A DNA stretch of 44,364 bases from JBKBRC01 sp046292345 (lineage in GTDB: Bacteria > Bacteroidota > Rhodothermia > Rhodothermales > Rubricoccaceae), in the NCBI GenBank assembly GCA_046292345.1, contig JBKBRC010000023.1:1-44364 (forward strand). The letters are read 5' to 3'. The notes under the pieces are model-generated. The model was not told the origin of the DNA and made no database searches. It worked only from the letters and a program-made list of their open reading frames with translations. Positions 17,117 through 28,339 of this stretch are shown here, piece after piece; position 1 is the stretch's first letter; each line of letters starts with the position of its first letter. The translations under genes and the position numbers were made by a program.

Positions 17117-19101
17117 CGAGGCAGGCGGACCGTGAACGTGCTGCCTTCGCCCACCGCGCTGACCGCCTCGAGCCGTCCGCCCTGCGCGCGCACGAGGCGG
17201 TGCGCAAGGCCGAGGCCGAGACCCGAGCCGCCGTGGCTGCGGTTGATCCGCGCGTCCTCCTGCGCGAACGGCTCGAAGAGCGCGTCCATGAACGCCGGCG
17301 CGATGCCGCAGCCGGTGTCAGAGACGGCTACGGCGACGTCGTCCGGTCCGGTCACTACTGTGACGCGCACGCACCCGGCCTCGGTGAACTTGGCGGCGTT
17401 GGAGAGCAGGTGCTCAAATACCTGCTCGAGACGCGCCGGATCAGCGAGGGCGAGCGCCGGCTCAGCAGGGCCCTCGAACACGTAAGCAATGCCGCGGGCG
17501 GCGAGGTCATCTGCGTACCGCGCCCCGACGCGTGCGGCGAGCGCGGCCACGTCTACGGGCGAGCGCTGAAGCTCGAGCGCGCCGGTCTCGAGGTGAGAGA
17601 GATCCATGAGGTGCGTGACAAGGCGCAGCGCGCGATCCGAGGCGTCGTAGATCGTGCCCGCGAACTCCTTCACGACAGGCGGCACGTCGGAGAGCGCGCG
17701 CACCTCTTCGCCCAGCATCTCGGCGAAGCCACGAATGGCGCCGAGCGGCGTGCGAAGCTCGTGGCTCATGGTGCGCAGAAAGGCCATGCGCGTCTGCGCC
17801 GTGCGCTCGGCGACGCGGCGCGCCTGCTCGAGCACTGCTTCGGCCTCTTTCTGCGCCGTCACGTCGGCCAGAAGGCCGCCTGCGAGCGGCCGGCCGGCCG
17901 TATCGATACCGGGCGTGGCGCGCTCCGAGATCCAGCGCACCTGCCCGTCCGGCCGCCGGATGCGCACAGCGACGCGGCTCGGCTCGCCCAGGCGCAGCGC
18001 CGCCTCGTGCGCCTCGAACGCCGGGCGGTCTTCCGGCAAGACGGCCTGAGACCAGTCGGCCGCCCCTCCGAGAATCGCGGCGGCATCGAGCCCCGTGATG
18101 GCCGTCACCTGCGGCGAAACGAAAGCGTACGCGCGCTGTCCCGAGGGGACGAAGGTGCAGGTAAAAAGCGCGTCCTCAAGGTCAGCGAGCGTGCGTGAGA
18201 GGCGATTCTCGGCTTCGGTCCAGGATTGGAGTACACGGCAGAAGCCCACGAGCCGGCCTGCGGCGGCGCGCTCAGCCGCACCGAGAGCACGGTCGGTGGC
18301 GATCAGGAACGCGCCACGCGCCTCGGCCGCGTAAGGCACGAGCAGCAGGTGCGAGGCGCCGGTCTCCTCGCGCAGCGCCGCGTGCGCCGGTCCGGAGAGC
18401 ACGAGCGGCGACGACTCGGACGAGCGGGCCGCGAATGCAGCGTCCTCCGGCACCGCCGGTAGCAGATCTGAGGGCAGCTCAAGCGGCCCGGGCGCCGCGG
18501 CGGGCCAGGCTGCGCATCGTACGAGGACACGCGTCGGCGCGGCATCGCTGTCTGCCTCGCGTCCCGGTGCCCCCCACTCCGTCTCGACAAACACGTGCAC
18601 GTTCGCCGCTCCCAGCGTTTCCCCCATGGCGCCCGCGGCGGCCTCGAGCAACGCCAGCGGGCTCGCCTGCGCCAGCGCGGCGTTGCGCATCCGAGCCTCG
18701 GCCGCCTCGGCCGACTCTTGGAGCTGGAGCAGCGCTGTGCTCGCGTGCGGTACCGCCGTGTCCTGGAGCAGGACGAGCGCGCCGGTTTGCCACCCGTTCT
18801 CGTCACACACGGGCGTGCCGAAGGCGACGACGCTTCGCCCTTTCAGCGCGGCCTCGCAGCCTTCGAACGCCCGCGCGCGCGTCAGGAGTGCATCGAGGGC
18901 CGAGCGCAGCGCGTCGTCGGTGCTGCACAGGATGTCGGGCGCGCGGCGTCCTTGCCAGCCTTCTCCCACGAGCTGCCGGAAACGCGCGTTCGCCTGCACG
19001 GCACGCCCCTCAGAGTCGAGGTGAACTACTGCGAGCGGACACTGCTCGAGCGCCCGGACGAGGGTAGCGTGCTCCGCCTCCGGAGGGGAGCAGCAGGCCA
19101 T
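17113..19101 (-). CDS. Soluble PAS/GAF sensor histidine kinase
   Basis: 662 residues from the ATG at 19101. No transmembrane helix is visible, so it should be cytoplasmic. Domains: N-terminal PAS (about 10-110), a short coiled coil (about 122-150), a GAF-like domain (about 150-285), a second PAS of the PAS_3 type ending in its PAC motif (about 300-420), HisKA with phospho-acceptor His447 (MSHELRTPLGAI), and HATPase_c with N-box Asn568 (LLSNAAKFTE), G1 DTGCGIAP (from Asp595) and G2 GGSGLGLGLA. All kinase boxes are intact. The stimulus is unknown. No response regulator is encoded nearby, so it is an orphan kinase in this window. Its stop overlaps that of queG. Confidence 0.92.
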   Translation of the reverse strand: MACCSPPEAEHATLVRALEQCPLAVVHLDSEGRAVQANARFRQLVGEGWQGRRAPDILCSTDDALRSALDALLTRARAFEGCEAALKGRSVVAFGTPVCDENGWQTGALVLLQDTAVPHASTALLQLQESAEAAEARMRNAALAQASPLALLEAAAGAMGETLGAANVHVFVETEWGAPGREADSDAAPTRVLVRCAAWPAAAPGPLELPSDLLPAVPEDAAFAARSSESSPLVLSGPAHAALREETGASHLLLVPYAAEARGAFLIATDRALGAAERAAAGRLVGFCRVLQSWTEAENRLSRTLADLEDALFTCTFVPSGQRAYAFVSPQVTAITGLDAAAILGGAADWSQAVLPEDRPAFEAHEAALRLGEPSRVAVRIRRPDGQVRWISERATPGIDTAGRPLAGGLLADVTAQKEAEAVLEQARRVAERTAQTRMAFLRTMSHELRTPLGAIRGFAEMLGEEVRALSDVPPVVKEFAGTIYDASDRALRLVTHLMDLSHLETGALELQRSPVDVAALAARVGARYADDLAARGIAYVFEGPAEPALALADPARLEQVFEHLLSNAAKFTEAGCVRVTVVTGPDDVAVAVSDTGCGIAPAFMDALFEPFAQEDARINRSHGGSGLGLGLAHRLVRAQGGRLEAVSAVGEGSTFTVRLPR

Positions 19102-19273
19102 CAGGGATGAATCAGCAGGCACGGCGAATCGGGGGTAGCGAGCAGATCTACTAGGTCGTGTGCAGGCCGCATGCACCGCTGGCGGCCTACGCTGCGCCTC
19201 CCCCTCGGCAAACAGTATGCCCGCAGCCCCCACCGTCGGCGGCCGGCCTCGTTCACGCTCGCCTCACCCTGCC

Positions 19274-21307
19274 TCAGCTCCGAGCGGCTCGTTTCACCCG
19301 ACCAAGCGCCCGCCGCACGGCCTGCGGCCGTAGTAGGGCTCTTACAGCTGGCGCTCCTCCATAGGCCAACCGTGCCGCGGCGGACGCACGTGCGAGAGAG
19401 GCGGCTTTCCACTGCGAGTTCGATGCGTGCAGAGCCCACCTGCCCGGGTGCCAGAGCAGACTCGGGCGCTGGATCACAACCGTGAGAGCGCGGCGCAACC
19501 GAAACGGTGGGGCAAACTCGGTCATCGTTTCTTCGCCCGCCTGACCGGTCTCCCACGGGAACGATCCCCAGGCCTGGGCCTCCTCCGGCGATGGCTGGTT
19601 CCAGAACTCTTCGAGCAGGGTGCGCAGCATCGGGCGCAGGTCGGCCGAAGGATGAAGCACGTCCGGCGAGATGCTCAGCTGCTCAGCGACCGAGACGATC
19701 GTGCTGTGCACGCACGGCAGTCCCCAGGCCGCCAGTGCCGGGTTGCCTGCCGAGAGAACCGGCTCCACGCGTCCGTCCCGGCAGGTGTAGCTAACCACAG
19801 ACCCCGAAAGGCTTGTGCATACCAACTCGATCAGAGGAAACAAGGGCGGGACGACCCCGGTCCCGAAGGGGTGATCTCCCAGCCCTGTGTGCCCGTTGGC
19901 GAGGTACGCCTCGCGTGTGGCATGAAACGGGCTGGGCGTGTCCTCCAGGCCAAGGAAGTAACCCTGGGTGGGCTCCAGCCCCGCTTCCGAGCGCAAGATG
20001 TTGAGCACATCGTGTTGCGTGGCTCGCCAGCCGATATCTACGAAGCCCATCGGGCATGGGTCCAGCGCACCTTCCTGAGCCAAATAGGCTACGAGCCGCT
20101 GATGGAGCCTCGCCCGCGCTTGCGCTAGCAAGGGCTGCGCCGCCGGATGCACGAGCGCGGCCCTGAGAGCAGCATGTCCCGGACTAACGCTTTGCAATTC
20201 CGCCTCGGTCAGTCCTGTGGCGTGGATGAGTTCCTCGATCTCGGCGGGCTCCAGACCAGGACGACGGAGCATCTTTCGGTTCGACACTCGTCCAGAGCCA
20301 CGCCACATCAGACTGTCCCAGATCCACTGCGCTTCGTGCGGCGAAGAGACCGCGCCGTTCCAGCTCAAGCGGCTCCCGTGGAGGTATCGAGCCTCGATGG
20401 ACAGACCGAACTTCGGCGCGAGCGCACGTGCGAGCGCAACCAGTATTTCGCCATCGCGCGAGATGAAGTACAGCCTTTCGAGCCCTGCCTGATAAGCCTG
20501 CCGGAGCACCCACAGGGTGAACCCGATCAGCAGCGGAGCGAAGACGCCTGCAGCGGGTCCTACGAGGCCCGGCGCAGCCTCTGTCGGGGCCGAGAGCCGG
20601 GCAAGCCGCGAAGCGCCGGCAAGCGCTGCCGCAGCCCCATCAGTCGTACCACGGTAGCGGTGCATGACCTGCTCGTACCGCGCCGGGTTGCCGGCGTCAA
20701 GAAAACGCGTGCCGGCGCCGGCGCGACGCGCGCCCTCCACATCGACACGCCAGTTATTCCCGTGGTGAAGGATGGATTCTACCGCCACACCCTCCGCTTC
20801 AGCTACCCGTCTGAAGAGTGCCCCGTCTGCCTTGCTGCATCCGTGCTCGCACGAGACGTAGAGGCTATCTCCGTCCTGCCACATACCGGCGTTTTGAAGC
20901 GCCTGCCTGATCACAGCGCCCGGCAGGTACATGTCGGAGACGAACACGACGCGGTAGCCGTCAGCGCGTGCCTGGCTCAGAAGCGGCCGGGCAGTCTCGA
21001 CAGGCCGTAGCAGGTCAATTTCCGTGGCGATCTCGATCTCGTAGAGCGCATCCCTGAGCGTCACTGGTATGCTGAGCCCGTGGCAAAGCTCGTCGTAGCA
21101 GTCGCCAAGCGTGAAGCACTGGCCCCTGTTTTTCGCAGCGCGCCGCTCGGCCTGTTCGCGCGCTGCTGCGAACGCGGCAACCGAGATCCCTGGCAGCAGG
21201 CGGCGCCGGCGAGCGCGCCGGGCCACCTCGTCGAACACGGCCTGATGGGGGCTCACCGCCCGTGCGATCAATGTTTCAAATACGTCAAAAGAGGCTATCT
21301 TTTTCAT
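19274..21307 (-). CDS. HAD-superfamily protein of the COG5610 type, atypical motifs
   Basis: 677 residues. The first ~215 residues are a HAD fold: motif I SFDVFETL (Asp8), motif II VSDMY (Ser124), motif III Lys159 (CSKADGALF) and motif IV GNNWRVDVEGA (Asp189). The +2 residue after Asp8 is Phe10 rather than the Asp needed for ordinary phosphatase chemistry, and motif IV has GNN where GDN is usual. The remaining ~460 residues include LERLYFISRDGEILVALA and FVDIGWRATQHDVL, a pattern I associate with large HAD proteins found in surface-polysaccharide clusters. Such a cluster is not present here. G+C is visibly lower than in flanking genes and the start region is AT-rich (CTTTTTCATTCAT), suggesting acquisition. 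The substrate is unknown. Confidence 0.8.
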   Translation of the reverse strand: MKKIASFDVFETLIARAVSPHQAVFDEVARRARRRRLLPGISVAAFAAAREQAERRAAKNRGQCFTLGDCYDELCHGLSIPVTLRDALYEIEIATEIDLLRPVETARPLLSQARADGYRVVFVSDMYLPGAVIRQALQNAGMWQDGDSLYVSCEHGCSKADGALFRRVAEAEGVAVESILHHGNNWRVDVEGARRAGAGTRFLDAGNPARYEQVMHRYRGTTDGAAAALAGASRLARLSAPTEAAPGLVGPAAGVFAPLLIGFTLWVLRQAYQAGLERLYFISRDGEILVALARALAPKFGLSIEARYLHGSRLSWNGAVSSPHEAQWIWDSLMWRGSGRVSNRKMLRRPGLEPAEIEELIHATGLTEAELQSVSPGHAALRAALVHPAAQPLLAQARARLHQRLVAYLAQEGALDPCPMGFVDIGWRATQHDVLNILRSEAGLEPTQGYFLGLEDTPSPFHATREAYLANGHTGLGDHPFGTGVVPPLFPLIELVCTSLSGSVVSYTCRDGRVEPVLSAGNPALAAWGLPCVHSTIVSVAEQLSISPDVLHPSADLRPMLRTLLEEFWNQPSPEEAQAWGSFPWETGQAGEETMTEFAPPFRLRRALTVVIQRPSLLWHPGRWALHASNSQWKAASLARASAAARLAYGGAPAVRALLRPQAVRRALGRVKRAARS

Positions 21308-21380
21308 TCATGGAAACGCCTTGCGTCTAAGGGGTGCGCATGATAGGAAACCGGCGCATCTCCGCAAAGCCTTTCCTCCG

Positions 21381-22928
21381 TCACGCCTCTTTTTCTTCCG
21401 GACGCAGCAGCGGGAACAGGATCACGTCGCGGATGGACTCCTGCCCGGTCATCATCATCGTGAGCCGGTCGATGCCCATGCCCATGCCAGACGTGGGTGG
21501 CATGCCATACTCGAGCGCGCGGAGGAAGTCCTCGTCCACAGCGTGCGTGGCCTCGTCGTCGCCGGCACGGGCCAGGCGGACCTGCTCCTCGAAGCGTGCG
21601 CGCTGGTCGAGCGGGTCGTTCAGCTCGGAGAACGCGTTGCACAACTCCTTGCCGGCCGCGATCAGCTCGAAGCGCTCCACGAGGCCGGGCGTCTCGCGGT
21701 GCCGCTTGGCGAGCGGGCTCAGTTCCACCGGATAGTCCGTGACGAACGTCGGCTGGACGAGACCGGGCTCGACGAGCGCGCCGAAGAGCTCGTCGATGAG
21801 CTTACCCAGACCCATCGTGTCGTCTACGTGGAGGCCGTGCGCGCGGGCAACAGTGGCCACCTCCTCGCGCGGCTTTCCCTGCAGGTCCTCGCCCGTCGCC
21901 TCGCGCAGCGCTTCGAAGAGCGGCACCCGCCGGAAGGGCGCTGCGAACGAGAGCGTGTGCCCGCCCCAGACGACGTCGGTCGTGCCGTGCACGGCGCGCG
22001 CGACAGCCTCGAGCAGTTGCTCAACGAGCGCCATCATCCACCGGTAGTCGGTGTAGGCGACGTAGAGCTCGAGCATCGTGAACTCCGGGTTGTGGAAGCG
22101 CGAGAGCCCCTCGTTGCGGAAGTCCTTGGCGATCTCGTAGACCCCCTCGAAGCCGCCTACGAGCAAGCGCTTGAGGTAGAGCTCGTCGGCGATGCGTAGG
22201 AAGAGCGGCAGGTCGAGCGCGTTGTGGTGTGTCGTGAACGGCCGCGCGGCGGCGCCGCCGTAGAGCGGCTGCAGCGCCGGCGTCTCGACCTCCACGTAGC
22301 CGCGCGCGTCGAGGAAGTCCCGGATGGTGCGGATGATGCGCGCGCGCTGCACGAACACGCGGCGCACCTCGGGGTGCAGCGCCAGGTCGGCGTAGCGCTG
22401 CCGGTAGCGGAATTCCTTGTCCGTGACCTCGTTGTAGACTCGCCGCTCGCCCGTCGCCTCGTCCACGATCTCTTTCTCGACCGGCAGCGGGCGCAGGCTC
22501 TTGGCCAGCAGTTCGAGCCGCGTGGCGCGTACCGAGACCTCGCCCAGCTTCGTGCGGAAGACCTCGCCCTCGATGCCTAGGAAGTCCCCGGGGTCCAGCA
22601 GCCGCTTGAAGACGTCGTTGTAGTAGCCCTCCGGCAGGTCGTCGCGGCGGACGTAGATCTGGACCTGCCCGCTCGCGTCGGCAAGGTGGAAGAACGCTGC
22701 CTTGCCCATGACGCGCTTGGTCATCATGCGCCCGGCCAGCGTGACCACGAGCGGCTGCGTGCCCTCGCGCTCGGGGTCGTGCGCGTCGTCGTCGTACGTA
22801 CCCAGCACGTCAGCGGCGTGGTGCGTGACGGGCCACGGCGCCGACGGGTACGGCTCGATGCCGGCGGCGCGGAGGGCCTCGAGGTGGGCACGACGGGTGG
22901 CTTCCTGCTCAGTCAGTTCACGGGACAT
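21381..22928 (-). CDS. lysS: Lysyl-tRNA synthetase, class II
   Basis: 515 residues from the ATG at 22928; the upstream frame extension is low quality. The enzyme charges tRNA-Lys. An N-terminal OB-fold anticodon-binding domain (about 50-150; AGRMMTKRVMGKAAFFHLAD) is followed by the class II catalytic core, with motif 2 FRNEGLSRFHNPEFTMLELY and motif 3 GMGMGIDRLTMM near the C-terminus. Length and order are those of the usual bacterial LysS. It sits 73 bp upstream of the HAD gene's start on the same strand and 139 bp from the DUF2520 gene. Confidence 0.97.
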   Translation of the reverse strand: MSRELTEQEATRRAHLEALRAAGIEPYPSAPWPVTHHAADVLGTYDDDAHDPEREGTQPLVVTLAGRMMTKRVMGKAAFFHLADASGQVQIYVRRDDLPEGYYNDVFKRLLDPGDFLGIEGEVFRTKLGEVSVRATRLELLAKSLRPLPVEKEIVDEATGERRVYNEVTDKEFRYRQRYADLALHPEVRRVFVQRARIIRTIRDFLDARGYVEVETPALQPLYGGAAARPFTTHHNALDLPLFLRIADELYLKRLLVGGFEGVYEIAKDFRNEGLSRFHNPEFTMLELYVAYTDYRWMMALVEQLLEAVARAVHGTTDVVWGGHTLSFAAPFRRVPLFEALREATGEDLQGKPREEVATVARAHGLHVDDTMGLGKLIDELFGALVEPGLVQPTFVTDYPVELSPLAKRHRETPGLVERFELIAAGKELCNAFSELNDPLDQRARFEEQVRLARAGDDEATHAVDEDFLRALEYGMPPTSGMGMGIDRLTMMMTGQESIRDVILFPLLRPEEKEA

Positions 22929-23067
22929 AGGCGGCTCGCAGAGGTGGGGGCGGCGGTCCGGAGGAAGATCCGCAAGCGGGCGCGGGCGTGGCGACGCGCG
23001 CCGCCCGACGCGCACGGCTTCGCGCCGTTTTGGCGAGCCGCATCGGAGTCCCGGCTCCAGTTCCGGC

Positions 23068-24129
23068 CTACCGCTGCGCGGCCTGCCCAGCGAGGGCCTC
23101 ACCGGGATCCTGCAGCGCTCCGGGAATGGCCCCGGGGATACCTGAAGGCTCGCCTGCGGCCGAGCCAGATGCGCGCGAACCCGCCCGGCGAGGTGGGAGC
23201 GGGGTCGTCAGCATGCGCTGCACGAGCTCGAGAAGCCGCTCGGCCTGCTCGGGCGCGAGCCGCCCGCTGCGCACGGCCACGCGCACGGCCTCGACCGAGA
23301 GCGCGCCGTAGACCGGTAGCAGGTGCGGCAGATGCTCCCGCAGCGCGAGACCATGCGCGCGCAGCGTCCCGAGGTCTCCCCGCACGACCGGCCCCGTAAG
23401 CGCGTCTTCGGGCGAGGTGCGGGCCACGTTGTCGAGCGTGGACTGGAGCAGCGGGCGCAGCATCGCGAGCCCGTCGCGGCGGTCCACGTCGAGTGAAGAC
23501 AGGATCTCGAGCGCGACGGCGACGAGCGCCGCGAGGAAGTTGGACGCCACGGCCGCGGCGAGGTGATAGCGCGGCTTGGCCTCGGCCGAGAGTACGAAGT
23601 AGCGCAGCCCGAGCCCCGTCGCCACCTCGATGCCGGCCGCGACCGCGCGCGGGGCGCCCTCGAGCCCCACGTAGGCACCGTCGAGCGCGCGCGCCGAGGC
23701 GCCGGCAGGCACGCTCTGCAGCGGGTGGAACGCGAGCGTGTGCGCGCCCTCGGCCTCGAGCGCCTCGAGCACGGCCGCCGGGCAGGCGCCCGAGGTATGC
23801 ATCACGACCGTCTCGCGCCACGAGGGCAGCGCGCCCGTGAGCTGTTCCGCGAGGTCTGGGAGCTGGTCGTCCGGCACGGCGAGCACGACAAGCGGCGTGC
23901 CGGCCGGGATGTCCGCCAGCTGGTCCGACGCCATGGGCGCACCGACGGCGCGTGCGAGCGCCTCCGCCGAGGCGCGCGTGCGGCTGATGACCGCCTGCAC
24001 CGGAAAGCCCTGGTCGTCGAAACGGAGGGCGAGCGCGCGGCCCATCGCGCCCGCGCCCACGACCGCCACGGCTGGCCGGGCATCCCGGAAGGGAGAGGCA
24101 AACACGTCGAGCCGGGAGGCGTCGGACAC
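23068..24129 (-). CDS. Rossmann-like/DUF2520 domain protein
   Basis: 353 residues, GTG start. The N-terminal NAD(P)-binding fold begins AVAVVGAGAMGRALALRF and continues with LVVLAVPDDQL, like 6-phosphogluconate or pyrroline-5-carboxylate reductases. The C-terminal part (about 180-310) is all-helical and matches the DUF2520 pattern (HTLAFHPLQS, then KPRYHLAAAVASNFLAALVA). The family is widespread, predicted to be an oxidoreductase, with no firmly known substrate. The last ~40 residues form a Pro/Gly/Ala-rich tail. It lies 15 bp downstream of the MEMO-family gene and is almost certainly co-transcribed with it. Confidence 0.88.
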   Translation of the reverse strand: MSDASRLDVFASPFRDARPAVAVVGAGAMGRALALRFDDQGFPVQAVISRTRASAEALARAVGAPMASDQLADIPAGTPLVVLAVPDDQLPDLAEQLTGALPSWRETVVMHTSGACPAAVLEALEAEGAHTLAFHPLQSVPAGASARALDGAYVGLEGAPRAVAAGIEVATGLGLRYFVLSAEAKPRYHLAAAVASNFLAALVAVALEILSSLDVDRRDGLAMLRPLLQSTLDNVARTSPEDALTGPVVRGDLGTLRAHGLALREHLPHLLPVYGALSVEAVRVAVRSGRLAPEQAERLLELVQRMLTTPLPPRRAGSRASGSAAGEPSGIPGAIPGALQDPGEALAGQAAQR

Positions 24130-24144
24130 GGGCGGGAGCGGAGG

Positions 24145-24924
24145 TCAGGCGCGGGTGAACGCGACGGTGATGAAGCCCGGGATGTCGCCGGACGGGGCCT
24201 GGAGGGCGAGCACGTGTGCGCGGGTCGCGCCGCGGTGGCGGGCCGCGAGAGCCGTCGTGATGATGGCGCCCATGCCCTCGGCGCGCACGGACTCGCTCCC
24301 GAGCACGTGCATGAGCGCGCTCTCGTCGAACGCCTCGAGCGCATTGCGGAGCGCCTCGAGGCCGTCCTGGTCCGCCTCGAGGAGATCGGCCGAGCCGACG
24401 ATGACGGCGCGGCGCCCGTAGAGCACCTCCCCGACGGCGCTGCCGAGCTCGCGGCAGAACGCCGGCGTCTCCTCGCCCATCACGATCGGCACCACGTCGA
24501 AGCCCTCGCCGAGGGCAACCTGGAGGAAGGGCAGCTGCACGTCAGCCCCCTCCACGTGGTAGTGCCCCGTGTCATCGATGTAGATGTCGTCGTCCTCGTC
24601 GCACAGCTCGTTGCGGAGCGCGTCGTTGACGGGCACGTCGCCGAGCGGCGTGTGGTAGCGGTCGGCCTGGCAGACCGAGAGGCGGCCGAAGGCCCCGTGG
24701 TGGCTCGGCGAGACGATGACGACCGTCTGCACGTCGCGGCCCTCGAGCAGCTTGTAGGCCGCCGCGGCGGCCTCCCCGCCCGAGGTGCGGTTGGAGTCCG
24801 GAACGACGAGCGCGACGAGGTCGTCGGGCGCCGAGGCCGGCTCGGCACGTGCGAGCAGATCCTCGACGAGTTGGCGGAGCGGAGCCGGCTGCGTCGGGTA
24901 GACGGCACGTTGGGCGAAGCTCAT
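24145..24924 (-). CDS. AmmeMemoRadiSam system protein B (MEMO family)
   Basis: 259 residues. Hallmarks of the MEMO fold, related to extradiol dioxygenases, are VIVSPSHHGAFGRLSVC, the HVEGADVQLPFLQ segment, and VIVGSADLLEADQDG in place of the common SSDLSHY-type motif. Related proteins occur with an AMMECR1-domain protein and a radical SAM enzyme; neither partner is encoded in this window. The enzymatic role of bacterial members is not established. It heads a two-gene operon with the DUF2520 protein. TATACA (minus strand, 24988-24993) about 65 bp upstream may be its -10 element. Confidence 0.85.
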   Translation of the reverse strand: MSFAQRAVYPTQPAPLRQLVEDLLARAEPASAPDDLVALVVPDSNRTSGGEAAAAAYKLLEGRDVQTVVIVSPSHHGAFGRLSVCQADRYHTPLGDVPVNDALRNELCDEDDDIYIDDTGHYHVEGADVQLPFLQVALGEGFDVVPIVMGEETPAFCRELGSAVGEVLYGRRAVIVGSADLLEADQDGLEALRNALEAFDESALMHVLGSESVRAEGMGAIITTALAARHRGATRAHVLALQAPSGDIPGFITVAFTRA

Positions 24925-25111
24925 GAACGTAGCGGGCAGGTGGGAGAAGCCGCGGGGATTGGGCGGCGCAGAGCGCGCGGAGATGCGTGTATACGAATGA
25001 GACGGAACAGGCGCCTAGCGCGACAACCCGGGGTTACGCCAAGCCTGCGTGAAGCCTGCCAGAGGCGCCGGATGCCCACCGCGCAGTGGTCTGCGAAAGC
25101 AGTGCCACCCT

Positions 25112-26749
<1,638 letters not shown>

Positions 26750-27036
26750 GGGACGAGCGGACTGGAAGAGGGGACGGCGCGGAAAGCAGGAGGATTGCGG
26801 AAGCGCTTCGAAGGTACGCGGCGGGGCGGGGTCGGAGCACCCTCCGCGCGGCGCACGTGCGCCGCGCCCGGAAACGCATCGCGCGGTCTGCGGACGCTCG
26901 GCGCCGGGCGAGGCGCGCAGCACGGCCAGCGCCGCGTCGAGTGGCAGCGCAGCCCGGCGGACAGGACGCCGGGGGACCCCGCCTGCCCCGATGTGGGCCT
27001 AGATTCGGCCCACGACTGCGTCGCACCTCCGTCCCC

Positions 27037-28326
27037 ATGCCCGACTCCCCCGCGCGCCTGCTCGTCAGCGGCGACCTGCACCTCGGCCGCTACCCTTCAC
27101 GCGTGCCGCCGGGCCTGCCCGAGCTCGGCGGCGAGGCCGCCTGCCGCGCCCTCGTTGAGGCCGCCCTCGCCCACCGCGCCGACGCGCTCGTGCTCACGGG
27201 CGACGTGGCCGATGCCGCCAACAAGCACTTCGAGGCCTTCGGCGTGCTCGAGCGCGCCCTGCGCCGCCTCGACGCGGCCGGGGTCGAGACGCTCATGGTG
27301 GCTGGCAACCACGACCATGACGTGCTCGCCGCGCTCGCCGACGCGCTCGCCTCGCCACGCGTGCGCCTGCTCGGGCGCGGGCAGCGGTGGGAGGCGCACA
27401 CGCTCTACCGCGACGGGCGCCCGCTCGCACGCGTATGCGGCTGGAGCTTTGCCGCCCAGCACGTGCGCGACAACCCGCTCGACGGCTTCCCGGATCTGCC
27501 CGACGACCTCCCGGCCGTCGCGCTCCTCCACGCCGACCTCGACGCGCCCGGCAGCCCGTATGCGCCCGTCGCGCTCGGCGCGCTCTGGAACACGCCCGTC
27601 TGCGCGTGGCTGCTCGGGCACATCCACGCGCCGCGCCTCGAGCGGCAGGGCGCGCGCCTTGCACTCTACCCCGGCTCGCCGCTCCCGCTCGACCCCGGCG
27701 AGACCGGCCCACACGGCCCCTGGCTCGTCACGCTCGACCGCGCCGGGCGCGCCGAGGCCGAGCCGCTTGCGCTCGCGCCGCTCCGCTACGCCACGGCCGA
27801 CGTGGATGTGGACGGCGCCGACGCGCCCGAGGAGCTCCGCGCGCGCGTCCTCGCGGCCGTCCGCGCCTTCGCCGACGCCGCGCGCGCCGAGCAGCCTGCG
27901 CTCCGCCACCTCGTCCTTCGCCTCCGCCTGACCGGCCGCACGGCCGCCTTCGGTCACCTCGACCACCTCGAGGCCGAACTCGCCGATGGCGACGCGCTCT
28001 CGCGCGATGGCCTCGCCGTCTACCCCGACGGCGTGCTCCGCCAGGCCGCGCCGGCGCTCGACCTGGAGGCGCTCGCCGACGGCAGCGGGCCGCTCGCCAC
28101 GCTCGCCGCGCTCGCGCTCCGCCTCGAGTCCGGCACGCTCACGCCCGCCGACGAGGCGCTCGTCGCCCGCACCGCCGAGGCCGTGCGCGACACCCGACGC
28201 CACCGCGCCTTCGAGCCGCTCACCCGCGAGGGGCGGCTCGAAGGCGACCTCCGTCCCGAAGCGCTCGCGCGCCTGCGCCGTCAGGTGCTCCGCATGCTCG
28301 ACGCCACGGCCGCCCAGCGCGCCTAA
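27037..28326 (+). CDS. SbcD/YhaO-like metallophosphoesterase (DNA repair exonuclease family)
   Basis: 429 residues from the ATG at 27037. Two-metal phosphoesterase motifs are complete: GDLHLGR (Asp13, His15), TGDVAD (Asp56), GNHDHD (Asn91, His92), LLHADLD (His165) and GHIHAPR (His195, His197). The core (about 1-260) is followed by a ~170-residue helical C-terminal region, which in this family docks the partner ATPase. The partner gene follows after 13 bp on the same strand. The pair is organised like SbcD-SbcC or Mre11-Rad50, and closer to B. subtilis YhaO-YhaN because of the partner's membrane hairpin. Activity as a DNA end-processing nuclease is inferred from family. Confidence 0.88.
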   Translation: MPDSPARLLVSGDLHLGRYPSRVPPGLPELGGEAACRALVEAALAHRADALVLTGDVADAANKHFEAFGVLERALRRLDAAGVETLMVAGNHDHDVLAALADALASPRVRLLGRGQRWEAHTLYRDGRPLARVCGWSFAAQHVRDNPLDGFPDLPDDLPAVALLHADLDAPGSPYAPVALGALWNTPVCAWLLGHIHAPRLERQGARLALYPGSPLPLDPGETGPHGPWLVTLDRAGRAEAEPLALAPLRYATADVDVDGADAPEELRARVLAAVRAFADAARAEQPALRHLVLRLRLTGRTAAFGHLDHLEAELADGDALSRDGLAVYPDGVLRQAAPALDLEALADGSGPLATLAALALRLESGTLTPADEALVARTAEAVRDTRRHRAFEPLTREGRLEGDLRPEALARLRRQVLRMLDATAAQRA

Positions 28327-28339
28327 GCCCTCACGCCCC

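Noticed and set aside
19274..21307. Genomic island or mobile element around the HAD gene
   Set aside because: No integrase, transposase, tRNA boundary or direct repeats flank it; only composition is different.
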